Notes under the pieces: generated by a model
What the model saw: only the letters and a program-made list of their open reading frames with translations
What the model was told of the DNA's origin: nothing
Databases searched by the model: none
Position numbers and translations under genes: made by a program
Assembly: GCA_964519835.1 (NCBI GenBank)
Contig: CAZFLD010000006.1
Span: 29,304 to 93,303, forward strand
DNA from: CAZFLD01 sp964519835
Lineage (GTDB): Bacteria > Spirochaetota > Spirochaetia > DSM-27196 > CAZFLD01
Reading direction: 5' to 3'
Length of the DNA: 64,000 nt
Part shown: piece after piece, positions 51,809 through 60,296 of the stretch
How the letters are laid out: each line of letters starts with the position of its first letter
Position numbering within the stretch: position 1 is the first letter of the stretch

Positions 51809-52342
51809 CTAGGCCTCACCGGCGGCGCGAAGGTGGTCGTAGGCGGCGGATAGGTACTCCGCGGTAAGAATTTCATCCGGGTCGAGGACAAGAATGATGT
51901 TTTCGTCGGCGCGGCAGATCCCGGCAACCGCCTCCCCCGCTCCGGCTGCCATGCCGCCGGCGCCTACTCGCGGCGGAGGATCGATCTGACGCTTGTCAAG
52001 GGCGATCACGCCGTCCACCCCGTCGGTTGTGGCGGCCAAGGATACATGCTCGTCACCAAGGCGGATCGTGACGACGATGTATCGCGATTCGGCGGCTTCT
52101 TTGGGGCCTTGGATAGAGGAGATGCCGAATCGTGCGTGCATATCCATCACGGGCACGACACGGCCACGAACATTCACGATGCCACGCAACATCTCAGGGG
52201 CTCGTGGAACACGTGTGATACGATCAATCTCCAGCACCTCTTCGACACGCTCAACCGGCAACGCATATCGGACGTTTTCTAAGAAAAACACCAGGTACTC
52301 GGACTGTTCCGTCTTATCCACTTTGTCCACACTATCAGCCAC
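51809..52342 (-). CDS. cheW: Chemotaxis coupling protein CheW
   Basis: Links receptors to CheA. 177 residues with the CheW beta-barrel: EYLVFFLENVRYALPVERVEEVLEI, VPRAPEMLRGIVNVRGRVVPVMDM, DGVDGVIALDKRQIDPPP, and IILVLDPDEIL. A Gly-rich loop (VGAGGMAAGAGEA) extends one turn. The GTG start overlaps the cheA stop by eight bases. Confidence 0.93.
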   Translation of the reverse strand: MADSVDKVDKTEQSEYLVFFLENVRYALPVERVEEVLEIDRITRVPRAPEMLRGIVNVRGRVVPVMDMHARFGISSIQGPKEAAESRYIVVTIRLGDEHVSLAATTDGVDGVIALDKRQIDPPPRVGAGGMAAGAGEAVAGICRADENIILVLDPDEILTAEYLSAAYDHLRAAGEA

Positions 52343-54380
52343 GAAGCGCCACCTTTTTTACACGCACCAGTCGATCGGTATCCAGCATAAGAGCTGCCGT
52401 CCCATCGCCTAAGATCACGGCACCGGAGATGCCCTCGACATCTTTGTACATGGGTCCGAGGGACTTCACAACCGACTGGAAGTTGTCCAGAACAGCATCG
52501 ACCATAAGTCCGACTCGTTGTTCTTCGGTCGAGACAACCACCATCTGTCTGTCCGTGGGGGCCGGTCCGTCGACGGCGAAGTAATCGCGGAGGTCGAAAA
52601 ACGGCAGCACCTCACCCCGGTAGTCAATGATATTCCGACGTCCGTCGACGCGCAACCGCCGGCAATCGAGGCACTCCTCGATTGAAGCAAGGTTGATTAG
52701 GTAGCGCTCGGGTCCAACCTCCGCGAGCAGCCCTTCGACAATGGCGAGGGTCAACGGCACTCGAAGGCGCACATTTGTACCCCGCCCCACCGCCGAGGAG
52801 ACCCGGACGGTGCCGTTGAGCTGTTCGATGTTTCGTCGGACCACGTCCATTCCAACACCGCGTCCGGAGACCTTGCCGGCTTCTCCAGCGGTCGAGAATC
52901 CAGGAGCAAAGATGAGGTCTATGATCTCCTGTTCGGAGAGGTTGTCGGACTCATCGACGATTCCCTTCGCAACCGCCCGCCTCTGTATTCGTTTTGCGTC
53001 AAGCCCCGCGCCGTCGTCGGCAACATCAATGACCACGTGCGCACCTTGGTAGGCAGCGGACATGCGGATTGTGCCGTGCCTCGGCTTCCCCGCGGCGAGC
53101 CGTTGTGCTTCCGGTTCAACGCCGTGGTCGGCGCCGTTGCGGATTATGTGAAGCAGCGGATCGCGAAGCGCCTCGATGACGTTTTTGTCGAGCTCCGTCT
53201 CAGTGCCTTCGAGGACAAGGCGAAGATCTTTGCCAAGATCCTCACTTAGGTCCCGCACAAGCCTCCGAAACCCGGCAAAGAGCGTTGCGACCGGCACCAT
53301 ATGAATCTCCATAGCTAGGTCCCGAACCTCCCGCACCAGCCGCTCGAGCTGTTCGGTCGCACTCGAGAGCTCCCTGTCGTCGCGGGCGGCGGCAAGGCTG
53401 TCCAGATGGGCGTGAAAGCTAACAAGCTCTCCTACTAAGTTTACGAGTCTGTCCAGCTTGTCGACGCGCACTTTGATGGATTGAAGCTGGTCGGCACCGG
53501 CGCGCGACTCGCGAACGCCGCTCACTAACGCCTCACCAAGATAGCTCCGCGCATTCACGGCGGCGTCGAGCTCGCTGCGAGTTACGTCGCCCCGTTCGAC
53601 AAGCATGTCACCGAGTCGCTTGTAGTCGATATCCACATCGGCGGCTTGGTTGTCGTCTATCTCGCGAATATCGATGTCGGCCTTGTCGTCGACAAAGAGA
53701 AATACGTCATGGATGGAGTTTTCGTCGCCAACACCGGCAACAACAAAATCCCAGCGAAGATAACATGCCTCCGGGTCGAGCTCTTCGAGAGTGGGAACCA
53801 TGTCGGTAACGCCAAGCACAAGTGTTTCCCCCAGGCCCCGAAGCCCTTCGATGACGGGGATAGGATTTGCACCCAGGGCAAAAAAACCCTTCCGCGGCGC
53901 GAACCGCACGCGGTAGGTTCCCTTGTGCGCGCCGGCTCCATGGTCGGAGTTCCGCGCAGGGGGCAAAACGGCTCCTTTCCCCGGCGCGGCGTCCGGCACC
54001 ATCGCGGCAAACGCCGACTCGAGCCTTGCGGCTTCCGCTGCCGCCTCCGGAGAGGGAGGCTCGCCTGCGGCAAGCTCAGGGATTATGTCCTTTGCCCGAA
54101 GCGCTGCGTCCACGACCGCCCTTGTTAGGTCGACACGCCTATCGCGCACGGCGGCAAAGACCGACTCCATTGCGTGGGTCAGGCCGACGAGTGTTTTAAG
54201 ATCGAACATCCCCCCCGAGCCCTTGATGGTGTGGAGGGCGCGGAACGCGGCATCCACGAGCGTAGCGTCGGTGGGGTCCTCTTCCAGAGAGACCACGGCG
54301 GCTTCGAACCCGGCCAGTAAATCCGCCACCTCTTCCCTGTACATCGCAAGGGCGACAGAGAAATCCGGTCGATCAGACAC
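52335..54380 (-). CDS. cheA: Chemotaxis sensor kinase CheA
   Basis: 681-residue histidine kinase controlling flagellar motors. HPt domain (1-105) with phospho-acceptor His50 in LHTIKGSGGMF; a low-complexity and CheY-binding-like region (about 135-270); dimerisation helices with VDKLDRLVNLVGELV; ATPase domain with HIIRNGADHGVE (N box), VIDVADDGAGLD (G1) and GRGVGMDVVR (G2); and a C-terminal CheW-like domain. All needed residues are visible. The GTG start overlaps the STAS gene by eight bases. Confidence 0.95.
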   Translation of the reverse strand: MSDRPDFSVALAMYREEVADLLAGFEAAVVSLEEDPTDATLVDAAFRALHTIKGSGGMFDLKTLVGLTHAMESVFAAVRDRRVDLTRAVVDAALRAKDIIPELAAGEPPSPEAAAEAARLESAFAAMVPDAAPGKGAVLPPARNSDHGAGAHKGTYRVRFAPRKGFFALGANPIPVIEGLRGLGETLVLGVTDMVPTLEELDPEACYLRWDFVVAGVGDENSIHDVFLFVDDKADIDIREIDDNQAADVDIDYKRLGDMLVERGDVTRSELDAAVNARSYLGEALVSGVRESRAGADQLQSIKVRVDKLDRLVNLVGELVSFHAHLDSLAAARDDRELSSATEQLERLVREVRDLAMEIHMVPVATLFAGFRRLVRDLSEDLGKDLRLVLEGTETELDKNVIEALRDPLLHIIRNGADHGVEPEAQRLAAGKPRHGTIRMSAAYQGAHVVIDVADDGAGLDAKRIQRRAVAKGIVDESDNLSEQEIIDLIFAPGFSTAGEAGKVSGRGVGMDVVRRNIEQLNGTVRVSSAVGRGTNVRLRVPLTLAIVEGLLAEVGPERYLINLASIEECLDCRRLRVDGRRNIIDYRGEVLPFFDLRDYFAVDGPAPTDRQMVVVSTEEQRVGLMVDAVLDNFQSVVKSLGPMYKDVEGISGAVILGDGTAALMLDTDRLVRVKKVALRG

Positions 54381-54687
54381 CCCGAGTGATTCCTACGGGT
54401 CGCAATCCCGCGAAGTCCCACAGGTCCCTGAGTCGCGCAAGCCCCGGACCGTCGACCAACTCGAGCCTCAGACCCGCCTCGGCCACCGACCGCTCGAGAG
54501 CATACACCAGTTGGGCGCCGGCAAGGTCCACGTGCTCGATTACATTTATATCTAGTTTGATCGGCAGTCTCTTTTCCAGCGCCGCCAAAAACGCCACTCG
54601 GACCTCTGAGACCTCGCGATACACAAGCGAACCCGACACTACAAGCGTGGTGTGCCGCTTTGTCGTCGAACGCCTAACCTGCACCAT
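54373..54687 (-). CDS. STAS-domain protein without the phospho-Ser
   Basis: 104 residues with the STAS fold: TTLVVSGSLVYREVSEVRVAFLAAL, IKLDINVIEHVDLAGAQLVYALERSVAE, LRLELVDG. In SpoIIAA-type antagonists the central turn is D-S-S-G with a regulated Ser; here it is D-L-A-G, so phospho-regulation is unlikely. The ATG at 54687 has GGAG nine bases upstream. Its place between cheY and cheA suggests a structural role in the chemotaxis signalling complex. The position is where treponemes have cheX. Confidence 0.85.
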   Translation of the reverse strand: MVQVRRSTTKRHTTLVVSGSLVYREVSEVRVAFLAALEKRLPIKLDINVIEHVDLAGAQLVYALERSVAEAGLRLELVDGPGLARLRDLWDFAGLRPVGITRGV

Positions 54688-54689
54688 GC

Positions 54690-55064
54690 TCAAAAGCTCC
54701 GAGTGCCGAGGACCTTCTTGACCGTGCCCAGCAACTGATCCTTGTCAAAGGGCTTGGTGATCCAGCCGGTAACGCCGGCCCGACGCCCCTCCTCCTTCTT
54801 GGACGCTTCCGTCTCCGTCGTGACCATAAGGATCGGGACGGAGCGATTGACGCCCTCCCTCCGAATCCGTTCGATCAACTCTACGCCGTTTATGCCCGGC
54901 ATGGTGTAGTCGGCAATCACAAGATCAACGGACTCATCCAGCAAGGAGAACCCTGTGGGACCGTCGGGCGCATCTATCACCGTGTACCCGGCACCTGTTA
55001 GCATGATTCCCGTCATTTGCCGCATGGAAACCGAATCGTCGATCACCAAGACCTTGTTTGCCAC
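54690..55064 (-). CDS. cheY: Chemotaxis response regulator CheY
   Basis: 124-residue single receiver domain. The acid pair Asp9/Asp10, phospho-acceptor Asp52 in VIADYTMPG, Thr82/83 in MVTTE and Lys104 in ITKPF are all present. It relays the CheA signal to the flagellar switch. The GTG start has GGAG seven bases upstream. First gene of the cheY-STAS-cheA-cheW operon. Confidence 0.94.
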   Translation of the reverse strand: MANKVLVIDDSVSMRQMTGIMLTGAGYTVIDAPDGPTGFSLLDESVDLVIADYTMPGINGVELIERIRREGVNRSVPILMVTTETEASKKEEGRRAGVTGWITKPFDKDQLLGTVKKVLGTRSF

Positions 55065-55144
55065 TTGGTACTCCTTTGGAAAAGGGCAGCGACAGCGCAG
55101 AACCCACAAACGGCTCGAGCACTTGTCGTGTGTAGTCGACTCCG

Positions 55145-55258
55145 CTATTTAGCTGAGCCCACCCACGCGGCGCGCGATCTTCCCACACAGGTACGGTCCG
55201 GTGTCGTTAATGGCCGCCGACGTATGCTGTTGTCGTCAACGATGAGTACTCTTTCCAT
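55145..55258 (-). pseudogene. Receiver-domain remnant
   Basis: A 37-codon frame starts MERVLIVDDNSIRRR and then loses all similarity before a stop. MERVLIVDDN is the first strand and acid pair of a response-regulator receiver domain. No SD is present. It lies in the 216-base gap upstream of cheY, so it looks like the stump of a second cheY-type gene; the rest of this gap shows no other gene. Confidence 0.5.
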
Positions 55259-55280
55259 AGATCGTTGTTGATTTTTGACT

Positions 55281-56054
55281 TTATTGAGATTCATGGATCA
55301 AGTCAAGAACAGAGGCGCACAAGACGGCGGCGGCAACGGCGGCGGTTTCGGTCCTCAGTGTTCTCGGGCCCAGGGCACAGGGCAAAAAGCCGGCCTCCGC
55401 AAACCGTTTCTGCTCATCACGCGTAAAACCTCGCTCGGGACCTACGGCAACAACAACGGGACGTCTCGCAGACACTGCGCCTTGCACCAACGTATTAACC
55501 TTCGACTCGGCCCCGGGATCTAGAAGCAAACATGTCGCGGACGTTGTGCCCTGACCAACGGCGTCCGCAACACTACACTCCCGCAGCAGCTCCGGCATGC
55601 GTGTGTCGCCGCCCTGCGCCATTCCCTCCAGGAACAGCCGCTCATAGGCGCGGTCCTTCCACAGCTTGCTGTCACGGTAGGACTTTTCGCCGAGCTCCGT
55701 GTCCACGACCACAATTCGTGGAATACCAATGCATGCAAGATCGCGGAGGATTCGTTTGAGAACGATGGGCCGAGGATGGCCCAGCCACACGGATACAATC
55801 GGTTTTGGCGGCGGCGGCACAAAGGGGCCTGTCCGCCGTAGGATAACGGACCCGGCGACAACGGCTTCAACCACAAACGGCGCTATCGCGCCGCCGACAA
55901 CGCCGCAGCGGACGGTTTGCCCCACCGTGGCCGCCAACACGGTTACGAGATGTACGGCGCGCGCGTCGCCTGAGGCCAATCGGACGGTCTCTCGTGACTC
56001 ACGCTTTTCGACCTCAGACGCATCAAAGAGAACGAGATTCACTCGCGGGTTCAT
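55281..56054 (-). CDS. rsmE: 16S rRNA m3U1498 methyltransferase
   Basis: Methylates U1498 in the decoding region of 16S rRNA. 257 residues, SPOUT fold: VSVWLGHPRPIVLKRILRDL, KSYRDSKLWKDRAYERLFLEGMAQGGDTRMPEL, VVVAVGPERGFTRDE and LGPRTLRTETAAVAAAVL forming the knotted SAM site. N-terminal PUA-like part somewhat divergent. It overlaps the TetR gene by 32 bases. Confidence 0.93.
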   Translation of the reverse strand: MNPRVNLVLFDASEVEKRESRETVRLASGDARAVHLVTVLAATVGQTVRCGVVGGAIAPFVVEAVVAGSVILRRTGPFVPPPPKPIVSVWLGHPRPIVLKRILRDLACIGIPRIVVVDTELGEKSYRDSKLWKDRAYERLFLEGMAQGGDTRMPELLRECSVADAVGQGTTSATCLLLDPGAESKVNTLVQGAVSARRPVVVAVGPERGFTRDEQKRFAEAGFLPCALGPRTLRTETAAVAAAVLCASVLDLIHESQ

Positions 56055-56637
56055 CCGTAGCCATAGTCATGATAAGACGCGACACCTCATCCAGTCTGAG
56101 ATTCTCCGCCCCGATAAGATTCTGAAGCAAAAAGCCATCGATTGCGGCGAGCACAAGCGCTGCAAGGGGTTGGTTGTTGACCCGCCCGGGCGCAAGCGCC
56201 TCGAATCCCCGCTCGATCCGCGACCGCCAGTCTCCATACGCCTCGACAAATCCTCGACGAATAGACTCATCGCCGGAGAGGGCCTCTTGCATGAGGTAGA
56301 GGTGTGTCAGGCCCTGCGGCGCGGAGCCAATCAGACTCTGAAACACCCGCCGGAGAATCAGCTCCGCCGGAACGTCCGCACCGGTAGTTTCCACCCAACG
56401 AACGAGCTTCCCGGAAACCGCGTCCATGTGGACCCTGCTGATTTCAAACACCAAGCTGCGCTTCGTGGGGAAGTAGTAGTACAGCGTCCCCTTGCTCACT
56501 CCTGCGGCCGCAGCGATATCGGCCAGGCTCATGCGACCAATACCACGCTCGACTATCAGCCGACGCGCCGCATCAACAATCTCCTGTTTTACACCGGGGT
56601 CCCGGTTGGGACTTCGCCGGCGCGGGCCCTTTTTCAT
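56023..56637 (-). CDS. TetR/AcrR-family regulator
   Basis: 204 residues. The N-terminal helix-turn-helix is clear: KQEIVDAARRLIVERGIGRMSLADIAAAAGVSKGTLYYYFPTKRSLVFEI. The C-terminal ligand/dimer domain is unassigned. The ATG at 56637 (MKKGPRRR) is used; the longer frame lies inside the upstream gene. ATGA overlap with the mutarotase-like gene suggests coupled expression. May respond to a sugar or lipid ligand. Confidence 0.9.
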   Translation of the reverse strand: MKKGPRRRSPNRDPGVKQEIVDAARRLIVERGIGRMSLADIAAAAGVSKGTLYYYFPTKRSLVFEISRVHMDAVSGKLVRWVETTGADVPAELILRRVFQSLIGSAPQGLTHLYLMQEALSGDESIRRGFVEAYGDWRSRIERGFEALAPGRVNNQPLAALVLAAIDGFLLQNLIGAENLRLDEVSRLIMTMATDEPASESRSL

Positions 56638-57815
56638 GCAGACCCCGTGGCATCGGTCGGATAGACAAATCCCCATTCGACGGCCGTCTGCGCGCGGTCG
56701 CCATTTGAGCCGACAAAGACCACGCCGTCCGGAACAAAATCGACCGATTCGACAGCGCCAAATCCTTTGGCTACAGGGACCACTCCTTGGATACTCCGAA
56801 CAACAAGCTCGTCACCACCACTCAGCGTATGGACAGTTGGTATGCCTCGTTGGGCGATGGGATTGTCGGAAATGGAAGCGGCAAGCCCCTCGGCAATGTA
56901 CCCGCACACCTCTTCCAGCCCAATACAGCAGTTCCGCCCGGACCACGGGGCCGCATGGCGCCCACGGTTCTCCATCCACATCACCGTTGTGGGAAGAACG
57001 GACGCATCCTTGAGCGAGTACCACAGGTAGTTGCCGGTCTCACACACGGCTGCGGTCCATGCAGGCTTGGCGAGGCGGCGCGGCTGCGTCGAAACGCTGA
57101 GAATATCGACAAAGCCGCGGCGCGCCGGGAACACCGAGCAGTCGACGGTGTTGGGATCCTTCCACCGGGAGGGAACCGCCGTCAGGTCGGAAAACTCCGC
57201 GGAGGGAGCCAACGCATAGTACTCACCCGCGCCGTCCGTCGGAACCACCGGCCCGGGCGCCGTCAGGCCGAGGTCGAAACTCGAAGTCGAAATGCGAAGC
57301 TCCTGTTCGGCCGAAAGCGTCGCGTGGTGGCCCAGCGTCATGGGTCCCTCGGCGTCTGATATCCGGTGCTCGACGTAGAGCGCGGTCTGCCGCGAACGAA
57401 GACTAACTGTTTTCCGTACACGTGCAGCACGGACTCTTGTGTCCATGTGCAGGGTAAGGCTTTCGATTCCGTCCGAGTGGTTCGCGCCTACGAATTGCCA
57501 CTCTTGGGTGGCCGTCTCGCCGTGAGCCTCATGCATTTCCTGCACCACGGCTCCACCGGCATCTACACGCTCCAACCGTGAATCCGCGCCGAAGGGCATG
57601 CAAAAAAAGTCGCCCCGAAGGAAGCGAAGCACGGGCACCCTGTGGTCCTGCCCTTCCCCCTGCCAGGGGCTCACATAATACGGACCCACGACACTGCCGT
57701 CTTGAAAGGTAAAATCAACGGGCGCCATCATGCCGCCCACCGCGGTTAGGCTCAGCGAGACCGAATCATTTTGTAGTTGGTAGGCTTGAGCTCCAAGTAC
57801 GTTTGTTGTTTCCAT
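56634..57815 (-). CDS. Aldose-1-epimerase-like (mutarotase-fold) protein
   Basis: 393 residues. Beta-sandwich composition with LQNDSVSLSLTAVGGMMAPVDFTF, GPYYVSPWQGEGQDHRVPVLRFLRGDFFCMPFG (sugar-site-like), MTLGHHATL, and AAPWSGRNCCIGLEEVCGYIAEGL. This resembles the galactose-mutarotase-like fold of aldose epimerases, but the standard catalytic His/Glu pair cannot be placed with certainty. The ATG at 57815 is preferred over 57872. The SD is weak. Sugar-binding or epimerase role inferred. Confidence 0.65.
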   Translation of the reverse strand: METTNVLGAQAYQLQNDSVSLSLTAVGGMMAPVDFTFQDGSVVGPYYVSPWQGEGQDHRVPVLRFLRGDFFCMPFGADSRLERVDAGGAVVQEMHEAHGETATQEWQFVGANHSDGIESLTLHMDTRVRAARVRKTVSLRSRQTALYVEHRISDAEGPMTLGHHATLSAEQELRISTSSFDLGLTAPGPVVPTDGAGEYYALAPSAEFSDLTAVPSRWKDPNTVDCSVFPARRGFVDILSVSTQPRRLAKPAWTAAVCETGNYLWYSLKDASVLPTTVMWMENRGRHAAPWSGRNCCIGLEEVCGYIAEGLAASISDNPIAQRGIPTVHTLSGGDELVVRSIQGVVPVAKGFGAVESVDFVPDGVVFVGSNGDRAQTAVEWGFVYPTDATGSA

Positions 57816-57911
57816 GTGAGCCCATGGTAGCAGAAAAGGAGTGGTCGGTCCTATAATCACACCATGATCCACAAGAACACCACACCATCAATGGTCCCTG
57901 AGCGGTGATGT

Positions 57912-59138
57912 ATGGCCGATAAGACACTCCTCCAATTCGGCGCGGGAAACATCGGTCGCTCGCTTCTTGGGCAGATCTTTTCGCGAGCGGGCTATCGCAT
58001 AGTCTTTGTCGACATCAATGACGAGCTGGTAAAGCTCCTCAACAGATATGGAACCTACCGCGTGGTGGTAAAACAGACCGGGATAGACGATGCGATACTC
58101 GATGTGAACAAGGTTTCGGCCATCGACGGCCGGAACGTACGCAGAGTTGCGGAGGCGGTCTCGAACGCCGACATCATAGGTACATCCGTAGGCAAATCGG
58201 TCTTGCCGCTGCTGGCACCGGTTCTCGCGGACGGCATCAAAAAGCGGTTTGCCGATGGAACAAACCGCCCCGTCGACATCATTCTCGCCGAGAATGCCCG
58301 GGATGGAGCAGAGGTCCTGCGCCGGCGCATCACCGACCATCTTCCTCCGGACTTTGTAACGGATGGACTGGGGGGAAGAGTCGGGATTGTGGAAACCAGC
58401 ATCGGTAAGATGGTTCCGATTATGCGAGGTGCGGACCTTCGAAGAGACCCGCTCTGGGTTTTCGCAGAGCCGTACAACACCATCATTGTGGACAGGCATG
58501 GGTTTTGTGGAAGCCCCCCGGACATCGAGGGAGTCGAGCCGGTGGAAAACATCCGAGCCTACGTAGATCGGAAGCTGTTTATTCACAATCTCGGCCACGC
58601 GGCTGCGGCATACCTAGGCTATTTTTGGTACCCGGAGCTCAAGACTATAGCCGAACAGATAGAGGTACCGGAGATTCACCGCGGAGTCTTGGAGGCGATG
58701 CGAAGCGCAGCCGCCGCTCTTGTGCGCGAGTATCCCGACGACTTCTCGGCCGAGGGTCTCGAGGATCACACCCAGGACTTGCTTCGTCGATTTGCAAATG
58801 CAGCCTTGGGAGACACGGTCTACCGCGTGGGCCGCGATCTTCCGCGCAAGCTTGGACCGGACGACAGACTGATAGGTGCCGCGCGCCTCGCCCATAAGCA
58901 CAACTGTGATCGACGTCCAATATCCCGGGTCGTGGCGGCCGCCTTTTTCTTTGAAGCCACCGACGATTCGGGAGAGTTGTACCCCGAGGATGCTCATTTT
59001 CGCGAGGAGGAATTAGCGGACGGGGTGGAGTCCACACTTATGACCATCTGCGGCTTGACCGGCGACGACAATCGAGAAATCCGGGAAGCGATCGTGGTCG
59101 AATACGGACGCCTTGCGGCCGAGCGATCTATTCGTTGA
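57912..59138 (+). CDS. mtlD: Mannitol-1-phosphate 5-dehydrogenase family protein
   Basis: 408 residues. Rossmann start LLQFGAGNIGRSLLGQIFSRAGYRIVFVDI, ENARDGAEVLR, GIVETSIGKMVPI, EPYNTIIVD, then the catalytic helix motif KLFIHNLGHAAAAYLGY with the Lys, Asn and His of the polyol-dehydrogenase family. Converts mannitol 1-phosphate and fructose 6-phosphate. TATAAT lies at 57852, in the divergent region. The last 11 bases overlap the convergent small gene. Confidence 0.9.
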   Translation: MADKTLLQFGAGNIGRSLLGQIFSRAGYRIVFVDINDELVKLLNRYGTYRVVVKQTGIDDAILDVNKVSAIDGRNVRRVAEAVSNADIIGTSVGKSVLPLLAPVLADGIKKRFADGTNRPVDIILAENARDGAEVLRRRITDHLPPDFVTDGLGGRVGIVETSIGKMVPIMRGADLRRDPLWVFAEPYNTIIVDRHGFCGSPPDIEGVEPVENIRAYVDRKLFIHNLGHAAAAYLGYFWYPELKTIAEQIEVPEIHRGVLEAMRSAAAALVREYPDDFSAEGLEDHTQDLLRRFANAALGDTVYRVGRDLPRKLGPDDRLIGAARLAHKHNCDRRPISRVVAAAFFFEATDDSGELYPEDAHFREEELADGVESTLMTICGLTGDDNREIREAIVVEYGRLAAERSIR

Positions 59139-59451
59139 GCCCCGCGAACACAAACAACTCGCACTGAACCCAGATAAAGTTACCGTTCTCAGTCGGCACC
59201 AAAAAACGCGCCGACTCGGTTTCGTCGCCGTCTTTGCTAAAGACCACTACCTTTTCCACGGCCAACACCGGGTACCTCTTGGACCGATCGAAGAGATTTG
59301 CCATCTCTATGTATCGGGTCGACATATGAGGGAAGAAGTCGGCGAAGGCCTTTTTGAGGTCCTGCTTGATTTGCACGAAGAATATGCCCTGTTCCATGCT
59401 TCTGCCTCCGGTACCAATGGGCGGTGGGTACGTGTCGTTTGATTCCTGCAT
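59128..59451 (-). CDS. Small conserved hypothetical protein
   Basis: 107 residues, soluble, with EQGIFFVQIKQDLKKAFADFFPHMSTRYIEMANLFD and VLAVEKVVVFSKDGDETESARFLVPTENGNFIWVQCEL. No family recognised. Two starts are supported: 59451 (GGAAGAGG upstream, TATAAT -10 at about 59475) and 59397 (perfect GGAGG, seven-base spacing). The shorter form would lack 18 residues. It is convergent with mtlD and divergent from the next gene. Confidence 0.65.
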   Translation of the reverse strand: MQESNDTYPPPIGTGGRSMEQGIFFVQIKQDLKKAFADFFPHMSTRYIEMANLFDRSKRYPVLAVEKVVVFSKDGDETESARFLVPTENGNFIWVQCELFVFAGLNE

Positions 59452-59497
59452 CACCTCTTCCTATTTTGATTATAGTCATTTTTCGGGGAGAAGGAAT

Positions 59498-60193
59498 ATG
59501 AAGAAGACAATTGCAATAGGTTTGTTGGTCTTGATAGCGGCATCCTCAGTCTATTCCCAGTCCACGGAGGAACAAAGAGAGCAACGGGCCGAAGAAGAGA
59601 CCCGAACGTTCCGAGCTGATCATCAAATGCAGTCGCGTGTCGGCGAAATGTTACGGCGGTTTTTTGGCGACCGTGGCCGAGACGGCATCGGCGACGTGCG
59701 TTTGGGCGACATCCAGGCCCTGGCCGCCCGTGCGTCGGTTTTGGAGCAGCAGGTTCGTTACGTCAACAAAGCTCGGTTTATGTCTGTTATGATGCCCGGC
59801 CTTGGCCACTTTGGTGTAGACAGAACACCCGAGGGCGTACTTTTTGTTGCGGCCGATGTTGCGTTAATGGCCGGATCGATTATCGGCGTTCACTTCACCC
59901 TACCCGCGTCGGTCCGCTTCGACGAGACCGGAACATCCGGCATCGACTATTTTACCGCGCCATATAGTCAGATCGAGACGGCTTGGAAGGCCCTTAGTTT
60001 CGAGGACCTCCTTCCCGCCTCCGGAATCATGGCCGCAGGTGGGCTCGTTTCCGGCTTGCTGCGGATGTGGGCCGCCGCCGACGCGGCCCGGGCGGCACGC
60101 GAAAACATCAGAACCGGTGCGGTGGAGTTCGAGCCCAGACCGTTTATGTTTCTCGAACGGCGGCTGGGCATGGGATTCGGCGTTCGTTACTAG
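59498..60193 (+). CDS. Exported protein of unknown function
   Basis: 231 residues. Signal peptide MKKTIAIGLLVLIAASSVYSQ. A charged helical stretch (25-90) precedes segments FMSVMMPGLGHFG, GVLFVAADVALMAGSIIGVHFTL and ASGIMAAGGLVSGLLRMWAAADA, which look like membrane-associated helices, recalling DUF5683-like proteins. The ATG at 59498 has AAGGA upstream. The 103 bases that follow hold no gene. Confidence 0.75.
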   Translation: MKKTIAIGLLVLIAASSVYSQSTEEQREQRAEEETRTFRADHQMQSRVGEMLRRFFGDRGRDGIGDVRLGDIQALAARASVLEQQVRYVNKARFMSVMMPGLGHFGVDRTPEGVLFVAADVALMAGSIIGVHFTLPASVRFDETGTSGIDYFTAPYSQIETAWKALSFEDLLPASGIMAAGGLVSGLLRMWAAADAARAARENIRTGAVEFEPRPFMFLERRLGMGFGVRY

Positions 60194-60296
60194 CGCCGGA
60201 AAACACGGTGGGCGGCAGCGCCCGATCTTAGCGCGCGGCGTGGCCCGAAGGCGCGGGCCGCCGGCACAGCCAACGGCAAACCCGCTCAGCCGGCCG

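Noticed and set aside
55190..55281. Sigma-28-type promoter for the che operon (TAAA ... CGAT)
   Set aside because: Spacing between the two boxes is two bases short of the consensus and the -10 match is only CGAT.
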